The notes below the pieces were generated by a model that was not told the origin of the DNA, did no database searches, and worked only from the letters and a program-made list of their open reading frames with translations. DNA of 64,000 nt from Nocardioides soli (lineage in GTDB: Bacteria > Actinomycetota > Actinomycetes > Propionibacteriales > Nocardioidaceae), in NCBI RefSeq assembly GCF_014191495.1, contig NZ_JACHWR010000002.1, forward strand, positions 806,001 to 870,000, written 5' to 3'. Positions 27,111-37,149 of this stretch are shown here, piece by piece. Each line of letters opens with the position of its first letter. The first letter of the stretch is position 1. Made by a program: the position numbers and the translations under genes.

Positions 27111-28261
27111 GCGGCACTGCGATCGTCGGCATCGCGGAGCTGCCGCCGCGGCGGAGCACCCCCGGCACCACCACGCTGGAGCTTCTGGCGAAGGTTGCAG
27201 TCGCTGCGGTGGCGGACGCGGGTCTGGATCACCTCCAGATCGACGGGCTGGTGTGCGGGCCGCAGGTGGGCGAGACGCCGCAGCACGTTCCCGCCACCGT
27301 GGCCGAGTACCTGGGTCTGCGTCCCAGGTATGCCGGCATGGTCGACCTGGGTGGCGCTACCGCCGCGGCCATGGTGTGGCGAGCGGGCGCAGCCATTGCT
27401 GCCGGAATGTGCACGACCGTGCTGTGCTTGCTGGCGAACTCCCGCGATCCGGCGGCGCCGCGCCGCTCGCCCAACCGCAACCCGATCAGGGAGTTCGACG
27501 TGCCCTACGGAGCGAGCGGTGCGAACCAGGCGTACGCGATGGTGGCCCAGCGACACATGGCCGACTTCGGGACGACCACCGAGCAGCTCATGTGCGTGCC
27601 GGTCAAGGAGCGGGAGAACGCGCAACTCAACCCGGATGCGGTGTTCCATGGACGCACGATCACGCTGGAGGACGTACGCCGGTCGCCGATGGTGATGGCA
27701 CCCCTGCACCAGCTCGAGATGGTGATGCCGTGCGGCGGGGGAGCAGCGCTCGTGGTGACCTCGGCCGAACGTGCGCGGGACCTCGCCCACCCGCTGGTCG
27801 CGATGCTCGGCGCCGGAGAGGCCGTGACCCACCGTGCCCTGAGCCAGGCGCCGTCCTTGACGACCTCGCCGTTGGCCGCAGCCATCGACCAGGCGTATCG
27901 CCAGGCTGCGATCGGACCGAACGACCTGGACCTGCTGGCGGCCTACGACTGCTACTCCATCCTGCTGCCGATCACGGTGGAGGACGCAGGGCTGTGTGAC
28001 AAGGGAGAAGGGGGGCCCTGGGTGGCTGAGCACGACTTCTCCATCGCCTCAAGGCTGCCGATCAACCCGCACGGCGGGCAGCTGGCGTGCGGCCAGGCGG
28101 ATCTGTCGGGCGGGATGGGTCACGTCGTCGAGGCGGTGAGACAGCTCCGCGGCGCGGCTGGAGCCCGCCAGGTCCCGAACGCCGAGCTCGCGCTCGTCAC
28201 CGGGAACGGTGCCACGTTCAGCGAAGAGGTGGCCCTGGTGCTGGCGGCGGGTGAACGGTGA
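27107..28261 (+). CDS. Thiolase-like protein lacking the nucleophilic Cys (SCP2-thiolase/Ltp2-like)
   Basis: 384 residues of thiolase fold. Where true thiolases carry their nucleophilic cysteine, this protein reads MVDLGGATAAAMV, without Cys. The C-terminal GHP motif is replaced by NPHGGQLACGQADLSGG and then MGHVVEAVRQLRGAAG, as in SCP2-thiolase relatives of the Ltp type. In steroid-degrading actinobacteria such proteins work with a DUF35 partner as retro-aldolases. Here the DUF35 gene follows immediately with a GTGA overlap, which supports an aldolase or related lyase rather than a thiolase. Starts by ATGA overlap on the CoA-synthetase gene. Confidence 0.75.
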   Translation: MSGTAIVGIAELPPRRSTPGTTTLELLAKVAVAAVADAGLDHLQIDGLVCGPQVGETPQHVPATVAEYLGLRPRYAGMVDLGGATAAAMVWRAGAAIAAGMCTTVLCLLANSRDPAAPRRSPNRNPIREFDVPYGASGANQAYAMVAQRHMADFGTTTEQLMCVPVKERENAQLNPDAVFHGRTITLEDVRRSPMVMAPLHQLEMVMPCGGGAALVVTSAERARDLAHPLVAMLGAGEAVTHRALSQAPSLTTSPLAAAIDQAYRQAAIGPNDLDLLAAYDCYSILLPITVEDAGLCDKGEGGPWVAEHDFSIASRLPINPHGGQLACGQADLSGGMGHVVEAVRQLRGAAGARQVPNAELALVTGNGATFSEEVALVLAAGER

Positions 28262-28677
28262 GCGGCGAACACGACGAGGTCCGTGTCCCGCAACGGGTCA
28301 GCACACCGCTGACGGCGCCCTACTGGGAGGCGGCGGAGAAGGGCAACCTGCTCGTGCAGGTGTGTATCGACTGCGGTCGACTGCAGCTCTACCCCGGAGC
28401 GGTCTGCCGCGGCTGCTGGTCGGAGCACCTGCGGTGGCGCAGCGTCGAGGGCTCCGGCACAGTCTGGACGACGACGGTCGCGGAGGTCCCGGGACATCCC
28501 GCCTGGCGGGACGCGGTGCCGTACTGCATCGCGATCGTCGAGCTCGACGAGGGCCCCCGGCTGTTGACGAACATCGTGGGCTGCGACCCCTACGCCGTGG
28601 GCGTGCGACAGCGAGTCCGCCTCGTTCGCGCGGGTGACCACGAACCGGGCCCGCCCTTGAGGTTCATGCCTTGCTGA
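28258..28677 (+). CDS. Zinc-ribbon/OB-fold protein (DUF35), partner of the thiolase-like protein
   Basis: 139 residues. Zinc ribbon with Cys36, Cys39, Cys50 and Cys53 (VCIDCGR..VCRGCW), followed by an OB-fold with GSGTVWTTTVAEVPGH and PYCIAIVELDEGPRLLTNIVG. DUF35 proteins form complexes with adjacent thiolase-like proteins and bind the CoA ester. GTG start overlaps the stop of the thiolase-like gene, and its own end overlaps the MFS gene, so it is coupled to both. Confidence 0.87.
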   Translation: MSGEHDEVRVPQRVSTPLTAPYWEAAEKGNLLVQVCIDCGRLQLYPGAVCRGCWSEHLRWRSVEGSGTVWTTTVAEVPGHPAWRDAVPYCIAIVELDEGPRLLTNIVGCDPYAVGVRQRVRLVRAGDHEPGPPLRFMPC

Positions 28678-29894
28678 CTGCTGCACTGGCGCACGCGAGC
28701 ACGTCAGTACGACAGCGTCGACTGATCGCGGCATCTCAGGTCGCGGCGCTCGGCACCTGGTTCTCGGCCTCTGCTGTAGCGCCCGCTGTCGCAGCGGAGC
28801 TGGGCCTGACAACAGGGACGTCCGCGCTGCTGACGTCCTCGGTACAGATCGGCTTCGTCGTGGGCGCGGTCTCGTCGGCAGTGCTGAACCTCCCAGATCG
28901 CCTTCCGCTCCCCACGCTCTACGCAGTGAGTGCCCTCCTCGCCGCCCTGAGCACCGCGGTGTTCCCGGCCCTGGCCCACGACGGAGTGGCCGCGGTGGCA
29001 CTGCGCATGCTCACCGGCGTGTTCCTGGCGGGCGTCTATCCGGTGGGCATGAAGCTCACGGCGTCCTGGGCGCCACCGGAGGTCCGCGGCCGAGCCTTCG
29101 GGCTGCTGGTGGGTGCCTTGACCCTGGGCTCGGCGGTGCCGCACCTGATCCGAGTCGCCGAGCACCTCGCCTGGCCGGCGGTCATGTACGGCGCCGCCGC
29201 GATCGCCACCGCCGGTGCCGTCCTTGCGCGCCTGACCATCCGTGTCGGCCCCGGCTACGAGAGCCGCCCGCAGGCGCTCCAGCCGTCCTACGCCTTCCGC
29301 ATGTTCGCCGAACGCCGTCCGCGACTCGCGAACCTGGGCTACTTCGGCCACATGTGGGAGCTCTATGCGTTCTGGACCTGGCTGCCCAGCTTCATCACCG
29401 CGAGTCAGCTCTCCCGCAACGGCAGCGCCGACGGCCGGGTCAGCCTCCTTGCCTTTGCGGCGATCGGCCTCGCCGGTGTCGTCGGCTGTCTGGTCGGCGG
29501 CTGGGCGGCCGACCGGGTCGGTCGGGCACCTACCGCGATCGCGGCTCTGGCGGTGAGCGGGAGCTGCTGCCTGCTCTCGCCGCTGTTCTTCGGGGGGACC
29601 CTTGCCGTGCTCGCGGTCTTCCTGCTCGTGTGGGGAGCCGCGGTCATCGCGGACTCGGGTGTCTTCTCGACCGCGTTGAGCGAATCCGTCGACAGCCACC
29701 TGGCTGGCACCGCTCTCACCGCGCAGACCGCGGTGGGGTTCTCACTCACCGTCGCGACCATCCACCTGGTGCCCGTGCTGGCCGCACTCGGCTCGTGGCG
29801 CACCGCCTTCGTCGTACTCGCTGCCGGCCCCCTCGTCGGCTGCCTCGCCATGCTCCGCTTCCACGCCATACCGACACAACGACCGGTCGCCTGA
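28671..29894 (+). CDS. MFS transporter
   Basis: 407 residues with about twelve hydrophobic helices; no signal peptide. Family features include the LPDRLPLPTLYAVSALLAAL start region, GVFLAGVYPVGMKLTASW in helices 4-5, and GWAADRVGRAPTAIA, the loop motif G..ADRxGR. A TTG at 28671 overlapping the DUF35 end is the first start; other starts downstream would cut into helix 1. Likely moves a pathway compound across the membrane, in addition to the two ABC importers. Substrate unknown. Confidence 0.8.
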   Translation: MLTAALAHASTSVRQRRLIAASQVAALGTWFSASAVAPAVAAELGLTTGTSALLTSSVQIGFVVGAVSSAVLNLPDRLPLPTLYAVSALLAALSTAVFPALAHDGVAAVALRMLTGVFLAGVYPVGMKLTASWAPPEVRGRAFGLLVGALTLGSAVPHLIRVAEHLAWPAVMYGAAAIATAGAVLARLTIRVGPGYESRPQALQPSYAFRMFAERRPRLANLGYFGHMWELYAFWTWLPSFITASQLSRNGSADGRVSLLAFAAIGLAGVVGCLVGGWAADRVGRAPTAIAALAVSGSCCLLSPLFFGGTLAVLAVFLLVWGAAVIADSGVFSTALSESVDSHLAGTALTAQTAVGFSLTVATIHLVPVLAALGSWRTAFVVLAAGPLVGCLAMLRFHAIPTQRPVA

Positions 29895-29917
29895 CCAGAC
29901 CGGAGATGGAGGACCCC

Positions 29918-30337
29918 GTGAACGACAACGCACGTGCAGCCGTCGGAGACACCGCAGAGATGACCCGAGTCGTCGGCCCCGACGACATCAGCCTCTTCAC
30001 CCAGATCAGCGGTGACCGCAATCCGTTGCACTACGACGCGGAGCTCGCGGCGAGCTCGCGCTTCGGCGAGATCGTCGTCCAAGGTGGTGTCACGAGCGCG
30101 ATCCTCAACGCCGTCGTCGCCGAGAAGCTGCCCGGGCCGGGGACGGTCTTCCTCAACGTCGGTTGGGACTTCAAGGCACCGGTCCGTCCCGGCGACACGA
30201 TCACCGGACGTGTGGAGGTCATCGCAGTCCGCGAGGACAAGCCGATCACGACCCTCAAGACGTCCGTGACCCGTGGGGACGGCACGGTCGTGCTCGAGGG
30301 GACGGCCGTCTGCTACACGATGGACCTGAGCCGATGA
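29918..30337 (+). CDS. MaoC-like (R)-specific enoyl-CoA hydratase
   Basis: 139 residues, hot-dog fold. I use GTG 29918 because GGAGG sits 5 bases upstream; an in-frame ATG at 29906 overlaps that site. Hydratase motif: FTQISGDRNPLHYD with catalytic Asp and His, followed by SRFGEIVVQGG. Adds water to an enoyl-CoA. Its end overlaps the thiolase gene (ATGA). In this operon it probably supplies the 3-hydroxyacyl-CoA cleaved by the thiolase-like/DUF35 pair or feeds beta-oxidation. Confidence 0.88.
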   Translation: MNDNARAAVGDTAEMTRVVGPDDISLFTQISGDRNPLHYDAELAASSRFGEIVVQGGVTSAILNAVVAEKLPGPGTVFLNVGWDFKAPVRPGDTITGRVEVIAVREDKPITTLKTSVTRGDGTVVLEGTAVCYTMDLSR

Positions 30338-31515
30338 TGGGCACGACGACACCGTCGTCGGTCCCGGTCCTGGCGTCGGTGGCCCGCACCCCGATCGGAC
30401 GATTCCGGGGAGCACTGCAGGACGTCTCGGCCGTCGACCTCGGCGCCGTGGCGATCCGCGGCGCGTTGGAGCGACTGCCGACAGCGGTGAGCCCGCAACG
30501 CGCCTTCCTGGCGAACGTCGTTCAGGCCGGCAATGGCCAGAATCCGGCTCGCGCGGCGCTCCATCGAGCAGGGCTCCCCCTGACGGTGCCTGCGACCACT
30601 CTCAACGACGTCTGCCTGGCCAGCCTGACCGCCGTTGGCGTGTCCGCGTCCATGATCCGCAGCGGTGAGCTCGACTGCGTGCTGGTGGGTGGATTCGAGT
30701 CGATGAGCCGCACCCCGCACGCTGTCCGGATCCGTGGAGCCAAACCGTACGGAGACGCCGAGCTCACCGACCTTCTTGCGCACGACGGCCTGACCTGCTC
30801 ACTCAGCGGGGAGGGCATGGGCACGATGACCGATGTCGTCAACGCGCGCCTCGGGATCGGCCGGCGAGAGCAGGACGAGATAGCGGCTGCCAGCCACGAG
30901 CGAGCACAGCGGGCGATGGTCGACGGGACGCTGGCCCGCGAGCAGGTCGAGTGTGCCGGCCTCGACCGAGACGAGGGCATCCGACCCGAGACGACGGTGA
31001 CGGGCCTCGGTCTGCTGCGTCCAGCCTTCACCGCGGAGGGGACCATCACCGCAGGCAACGCCTCCCAGATGTCCGACGCCGGAGCCGCCGGAGTCATGAT
31101 GAGCGCCGGCTATGCGCGTCGGCACGCCATCACGCCACTCGTGGAGGTCGTGGGTCATCGGACCGTGTCCGGTCCGGACACCTCGCTGCATACCAAGCCG
31201 TCGGCGGCCGCCAAGGCGCTCCTGCAGCAGCATGGAATGGGCGTCAGAGATGTCGACGTCTGGGAGATCAACGAGGCGTTCGCCAGTGTGGTCATCGCCT
31301 CGATCGACGACCTCGGCATCGACCTGGCCCACGTCAACGTCAATGGTGGGGCCATCGCACTCGGCCACCCGCTCGCCGCCTCCGGTTTCCGGATCCTGGC
31401 CACGCTCGCCCTCACCATGGTCGACCGGCAGCTCGAGTACGGAGTCGCCACCATGTGCGGTGGCGGGGGACAAGGGGGAGCGGTGCTGCTACGACTGACC
31501 CCGGGGGCCGTCTGA
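30334..31515 (+). CDS. Acetyl-CoA acetyltransferase (thiolase), active-site residues intact
   Basis: 393 residues. Contains all thiolase residues: the nucleophile in LNDVCLAS near residue 90, GGAIALGHPLAASG with catalytic His, and CGGGGQGG near the end. VARTPIGRFRGALQDV and GGFESMSRTPH are further family landmarks. Cleaves a 3-oxoacyl-CoA with CoA. Unlike the thiolase-like protein at 27107-28261 it should be a true thiolase. Last gene of the plus operon before the promoter of importer 2. NVNGGAIALGHP fits the AtoB/FadA branch. Confidence 0.9.
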   Translation: MMGTTTPSSVPVLASVARTPIGRFRGALQDVSAVDLGAVAIRGALERLPTAVSPQRAFLANVVQAGNGQNPARAALHRAGLPLTVPATTLNDVCLASLTAVGVSASMIRSGELDCVLVGGFESMSRTPHAVRIRGAKPYGDAELTDLLAHDGLTCSLSGEGMGTMTDVVNARLGIGRREQDEIAAASHERAQRAMVDGTLAREQVECAGLDRDEGIRPETTVTGLGLLRPAFTAEGTITAGNASQMSDAGAAGVMMSAGYARRHAITPLVEVVGHRTVSGPDTSLHTKPSAAAKALLQQHGMGVRDVDVWEINEAFASVVIASIDDLGIDLAHVNVNGGAIALGHPLAASGFRILATLALTMVDRQLEYGVATMCGGGGQGGAVLLRLTPGAV

Positions 31516-31610
31516 GCGCTGCGACGCCGGCGCCATCCACGCCATCGCCGACTCCTCGAGACGCCGCTCACCAGAACACCGGTGGCAAGTACGGGCACCG
31601 CGACGCCTTC

Positions 31611-31631
31611 CGTCTCCCGAACGAGGAGACG
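31611..31631 (+). terminator. Weak hairpin downstream of the thiolase
   Basis: Arms CGTCTCC (31611-31617) and GGAGACG (31625-31631) with a 7-base loop, about 100 bases after the thiolase stop and ahead of the importer 2 promoter. Short stem, so only a candidate terminator. Confidence 0.3.
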
Positions 31632-31744
31632 TCGGGATCGGCGCGGGCACGTCGACCATGCCGACCTTGACCTCGTTCCGGAACCCAACTCGGGCGGCTC
31701 GGTGTCGGTGGGCACGCCGCGCCACGCGAGCACCGCCGCACCCA

Positions 31745-31807
31745 TTGACCTCGTTGCCGGGCCTCCGTATGGTGCTTGCCACATTCTATTTCGCATGCAA
31801 GATGCGA
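31745..31807 (+). promoter_or_regulatory. Promoter and operator of importer 2
   Basis: -35 TTGACC (31745-31750), 17-base spacer, -10 TATGGT (31768-31773). Just downstream lies a perfect inverted repeat TCGCAT-GCAAG-ATGCGA (31791-31807), in the expected place for a repressor roadblock near or after the start site. It differs from the operator array at 22413-22444, so importer 2 may answer to another regulator. Confidence 0.6.
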
Positions 31808-31831
31808 GATCTCAAAATCCCAGGAGTCCTG

Positions 31832-32842
31832 ATGAAGCGGATCTTGGCCCTTCCGTTCGTCGTCCTGCTCTGTCTCCTCGCGCTCGCGGCGTGCGGAACG
31901 ACGTCAGCGGACCAGAAGGAGAAGGAGGGCAGTGGTGAGCAGTCCGACGGCGGCCAGCCGAAGGTCGCCGCACTGTTCACGCAGTTCGTCGACCAGGGCA
32001 ACTGGGACGTCACCGGCTACCAGGCGTACGAGGACATGTGCTCGACGTACGACTTCGACTGTGACTACGTCGAGGAGGCGAGCTACGAGCGCGCCCCGGC
32101 CCTGCTCCGGCAGTACGCCCAGGACGGCTACGCCATGGTCATCACCCACTCCAGCGGCTACGCGGCCGCGATCCAGGAAGTGGCGCCGGAGTTCCCGAAC
32201 ACCCAGTTCGTGCTGTTCTCCTACGCCACCGACACCGGGGGCCTGAAGAACTTCAGCGCCTGGTCGGTCGACTGGGACCAGGCCGGCTACCTCCAGGGCG
32301 TCATCGCCGGGCTGTCGAGCAAGGCCGGCAACATCTCGATCGTCGGCGGCGAGCAGATCCCGTCCACCGAGCGCGCGATGGCCCTTGCCGAGAAGGGCGC
32401 CCAGTCGGTGAACCCCCAGGCGAAGGTCTCCCGCGTATGGACCGGCACGTTCGTCGACGTGGCCAAGGCCAAGCAGGTCGCCGCGCAGGCCATCGACGGC
32501 GGCGCGGACTTCGTCATCCCGATGGCGGACCTCGCCGGCCAGGGTGTGCACCAGGCGGCGGAGGCCGCCGGCGCCCTGAGTCTGGGCGAGTACATGGACG
32601 AGAACTCCAAGTACCCCCAGGCGATCGTCACGAGCATCACCGTCGACATGGCCGGCGCCTACGACCAGATCGGGGCGGCGTACACGAACGGCGAGCTCGA
32701 GGGTCAGATCGTCCAGATGGACGCGCAGAGCGGTGCGTTCGACTTCGCACCGTTCCACAACGTCGACGCCGAGGTGGAGACCGCCGCCCGGAAGGTGCTC
32801 GACGGCCTGAGCGACGGCTCGACGAAGGTCCCCTCCGTGTGA
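31832..32842 (+). CDS. BMP-family substrate-binding lipoprotein of importer 2
   Basis: 336 residues from ATG 31832 with AGGAG 6 bases upstream; the frame is open further upstream but through the promoter. Lipobox ALAACG with lipidated Cys21. Mature part: KVAALFTQFVDQGNWDVTGYQ, QYAQDGYAMVITHSSGYAAA, and GNISIVGGEQIPSTERAM, a Bmp/PnrA fold. It is quite different in sequence from the binding protein at 19988-21112, so the two importers probably bind different ligands or were acquired separately. Exported and lipid-anchored. Confidence 0.87.
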   Translation: MKRILALPFVVLLCLLALAACGTTSADQKEKEGSGEQSDGGQPKVAALFTQFVDQGNWDVTGYQAYEDMCSTYDFDCDYVEEASYERAPALLRQYAQDGYAMVITHSSGYAAAIQEVAPEFPNTQFVLFSYATDTGGLKNFSAWSVDWDQAGYLQGVIAGLSSKAGNISIVGGEQIPSTERAMALAEKGAQSVNPQAKVSRVWTGTFVDVAKAKQVAAQAIDGGADFVIPMADLAGQGVHQAAEAAGALSLGEYMDENSKYPQAIVTSITVDMAGAYDQIGAAYTNGELEGQIVQMDAQSGAFDFAPFHNVDAEVETAARKVLDGLSDGSTKVPSV

Positions 32843-32856
32843 GAGGGGGCGAGGAC

Positions 32857-34441
<1,585 letters not shown>

Positions 34442-34461
<20 letters not shown>

Positions 34462-35581
34462 CACCCGCAGCGGGACCGAGGTCGAGCCCAGCAGGGCTCC
34501 GGATCCCGTTCGCGGGGGCGACCGGGCGCGCAGCGTCGAACGGCTGGCTCGGCTCTTCGACCGTCCGTGGCCCTCGATCATCGCCGCCTTCGTGGTGAGC
34601 CTGGGCATCGGCCTGCTCCTCGTCGTCCTCGCGGGCGGTACGGCGGCGGAGGCCGTCGACGTCGCCTACCGGTCCACCGTCGGCTCCCAGCAGGGGATGA
34701 TCGACTCGCTCGTCTACACGACTCCGAGGCTCCTGGTCGCGGTCGGCGTCATCGTGGCCCTGCGCAGCGGGCAGTTCAACCTGGGGGCGGAGGGCCAGCT
34801 CCAGGTCGGCGCCATCGGGGCCGCCCTCGGCGGTGCGTTCCTCGCCCCCTCGATCCCGGGCCCCCTCGCACTGCCGGTCTCCCTCCTGCTCGCCATGGTC
34901 TTCGGCGCCCTGTGGGCGGGCCTCGCGGCCGTCCTCAAGGTCTGGCGCGGCTGCGACGAGCTGATCACGACACTGCTGCTGAACTTCATCGCGATCTATC
35001 TGGTCCAGCTGATGGTGCAGGGGGCGATGAAGGACCCGTCCAGCACCTTCAACCAGTCCAAGCGGGTCATCGCCGTCGCGGAACTGCCGCGGTTCGGGTT
35101 CACGCGGCTGCACTACGGCATCGTCATCGCGGTCGCCTGCGTCGTCCTCGTCTGGTTCCTGCTCGACCGAACGGCCCTGGGCCTGCGCCTGCGCAGCGTC
35201 GGCTACAACCCGGTCGCGAGCCGCTACCAGCAGCTCCGGGTCGGCCGGCTCACCGTCGCCGCGATGCTGATCTCGGGCGCCGTCTGCGCGCTCGCCGGCG
35301 CAGGGGAGACGCTCGGCGTCCAGTTCCGCCTGATCCAGGGATTCTCGTCCGGGTTCGGCTTCGAAGGCCTGGCGATCGCCTTCCTGGCCAGCCTGCGCCC
35401 GGGGCGGGCGCTGGTCATTGCCCTCATCTTCGGTGGCATCTTCAGTACGGCGACCCGACTCCAGCAGGAGCTCGGCGTGACCGCGTCCCTGGCCTACGTG
35501 GTCGAGGGCCTGCCGATCGTGCTGCTGGCCTGCGCCGCCGGGGCGCAGGCGCTTCGGGCACAGCGAAAGGGCATCGCCTGA
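34442..35581 (+). CDS. BMP-type ABC transporter permease 1 of importer 2
   Basis: 379 residues from GTG 34442. A charged cytoplasmic N-terminus of about 45 residues precedes roughly ten helices. Landmarks: VALRSGQFNLGAEGQLQVGA and GFEGLAIAFLASLRPG, typical of the NupP-like permease. Its TGA overlaps the ATG of the second permease by one base. Confidence 0.87.
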
Positions 35582-36507
35582 TGCACAACCTCGTCGAGTC
35601 CTTCTTCTGGGCCAGTGCGATCGCGCTGGCCGCGCCGATCCTGCTGGCCGCGCTCGGTGAGACCTTCGCGCAGCGTGCCGGCGTGTTCACCATCGGGATC
35701 GAGGGCCTGATGCTCAGTGGCGCCTTCGGCGCCGCGGCCGTTGCATCCTGGTCGGGCGACGTGATCGTCGGCTTCGCCGGCGCCGCCCTCGCCGGCGCCG
35801 TGCTCGGCGCGCTCTACGGGGTCGCTGTCGTGCTCTTCCGTGCGGACCAGGTCGTCGTGGGCATCGGGTTCAACCTGATCGTGCTGGGCGCGACGAGCAT
35901 GCTGCGACGCGGGTTGTTCCCGACCGGAATGGAGGTCCCGAGCACCTCGGCGCTGGACCGGCACGAGCTCCCGCTGCTCGGAGACCTTCCGTGGATCGGC
36001 GAGGTCCTCTTCGACCAGAGCCCGATCGTCTACGCCCTCTATGTACTCACGCCCTTCGGCGTGTTCCTGCTCTTCCGCACCCGGGTGGGGCTGCTCGTCC
36101 GTGCGGTCGGCGACGGCGCCCTGGCGTCGTCGGCGGCCGGCATCCGGGTCCCGCGGATCCGGATGTGGGTCATGGTCGTCAACGGAACGCTTGCCGGTGC
36201 TGCGGGTGCGACCCTGGTCCTGGTCAACGCCGGGGGCGTCTTCGTCGACAACCTGGTCGACGGGCGCGGCTACCTCGTGCTCGCGCTGACGATGTTCGCT
36301 CGCTGGCACCCCGGCTGGGTCGCGCTCGGGGCGGTCCTGTTCGGCGCCGCCGACGCGCTGCAGTTCATCGCCCAGGCGACCTTCGGCGGCCACGTGCCGA
36401 CCGCGGTCTTCCTGATGGCGCCCTACCTCCTGGCCCTGGCCGCCTGGGTCGTGATGGGCAAGCGCTCGCGTGCCCCGTCGGATCTCGGAGTCCCGCTGCT
36501 CGCCTAG
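35581..36507 (+). CDS. BMP-type ABC transporter permease 2 of importer 2
   Basis: 308 residues, about eight to ten helices. Landmarks: AALGETFAQRAGVFTIGIEG and ARWHPGWVALGAVLFGAADAL, the NupQ-like permease. Its stop codon TAG is the TAG of the CTAG that forms the left end of palindromic element B, immediately followed by an in-phase TGA also inside the element. Confidence 0.87.
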   Translation: MHNLVESFFWASAIALAAPILLAALGETFAQRAGVFTIGIEGLMLSGAFGAAAVASWSGDVIVGFAGAALAGAVLGALYGVAVVLFRADQVVVGIGFNLIVLGATSMLRRGLFPTGMEVPSTSALDRHELPLLGDLPWIGEVLFDQSPIVYALYVLTPFGVFLLFRTRVGLLVRAVGDGALASSAAGIRVPRIRMWVMVVNGTLAGAAGATLVLVNAGGVFVDNLVDGRGYLVLALTMFARWHPGWVALGAVLFGAADALQFIAQATFGGHVPTAVFLMAPYLLALAAWVVMGKRSRAPSDLGVPLLA

Positions 36508-36668
36508 TGACCCGAACTTGAAATCCGCACCCTATGTCGCACCCCGAGCACGCCCCTCGCGGCGTTGGCAGAGCTTGAGATACGCCCGGTAGCCCTGCGC
36601 TCCGCCGCCTGGCGAGGCACGCACTCGGAGCACGACCTATGGCACGGATTTCGCGTCCGGGTCACTAG
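36504..36668. repeat. CTAG-bounded palindromic element B (165 bp)
   Basis: Starts and ends with CTAG (36504-36507 and 36665-36668). Left arm begins CTAGTGACCCGAACTTGAAA; the right arm read from the other strand begins CTAGTGACCCGGACGCGAAA, and the match continues at about 75 percent for roughly 60 bases. The core shares the CGCACCCCGAGCACGC, CCTCGCGGCGTTG and GCTTGA blocks with element A. The left CTAG supplies the stop codon of the permease gene. It carries no gene. Confidence 0.75.
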
Positions 36669-36684
36669 GCCGTGCTGCGAAGAG

Positions 36685-36709
36685 AGGCCTCGTCGCACCG
36701 GCGAGGCCT
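36685..36709 (+). terminator. Hairpin after element B
   Basis: Arms AGGCCTCG (36685-36692) and CGAGGCCT (36702-36709) around a 9-base loop. It lies between element B and the copper promoter and could stop read-through from importer 2 into the copper operon. Confidence 0.45.
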
Positions 36710-36792
36710 GGACCGCGCACCGACACCCTCCGGGTCGGGTGCGTCGATCGCCCGCGCATCGTTGCCGTTCGGGTGAGCCGCGTCACTCTGTC

Positions 36793-36851
36793 TTGATTAC
36801 CCCTAGGGGGTACCCACTAGTCTCGTCCATATACCCCATAGGGGTATATGG
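36793..36851 (+). promoter_or_regulatory. Copper-responsive promoter with two CsoR-type operators
   Basis: Operator 1, TACCCCTAGGGGGTA (36798-36812), and operator 2, arms CCATATACCCC and GGGGTATATGG around ATA (36827-36851), both have the TACCCC..GGGGTA core of CsoR sites. A -35-like TTGATT (36793-36798) and -10-like TAGTCT (36818-36823), 19 bases apart, bracket operator 1. The CopZ-like gene starts 22 bases after operator 2. No csoR gene is in the window, so the repressor must be encoded elsewhere. Confidence 0.82.
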
Positions 36852-36873
36852 ACCACGATCAGAGGAGAGCACC

Positions 36874-37149
36874 ATGTCCGGTTGCTGCAGTACCAACACC
36901 CACCAGGCCGTCGAGATCGAGGACACCCGTACGTCGACACGGCCCGCCGCGGAAGCGTCGTACACCGTGGCCGGGATGACCTGCGGACACTGCGTCTCCT
37001 CGGTCACCGACGAGGTCGGCTCGATCGACGGTGTCCGTGACGTCGTCGTCGATCTGGCCTCCGGTGCGCTGACCTTCGGCTCCGACCAGCCCATCCCTCG
37101 CGCCGCGGTCGACGCCGCGGTGCGCGAGGCGGGCTACCGGCTCGCATGA
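36874..37149 (+). CDS. copZ: CopZ-like copper chaperone (HMA domain)
   Basis: 91 residues from ATG 36874 after AGAGGAGA. A heavy-metal-associated domain occupies about residues 29-90 with the metal-binding GMTCGHC (Cys37, Cys40) and the EAGYRLA end. The N-terminus has an extra CC pair (MSGCCSTN) that might also bind metal. Passes Cu(I) to the P-type ATPase encoded two genes on. Start of the next gene overlaps its stop by ATGA. Under CsoR-type control. Confidence 0.88.
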   Translation: MSGCCSTNTHQAVEIEDTRTSTRPAAEASYTVAGMTCGHCVSSVTDEVGSIDGVRDVVVDLASGALTFGSDQPIPRAAVDAAVREAGYRLA

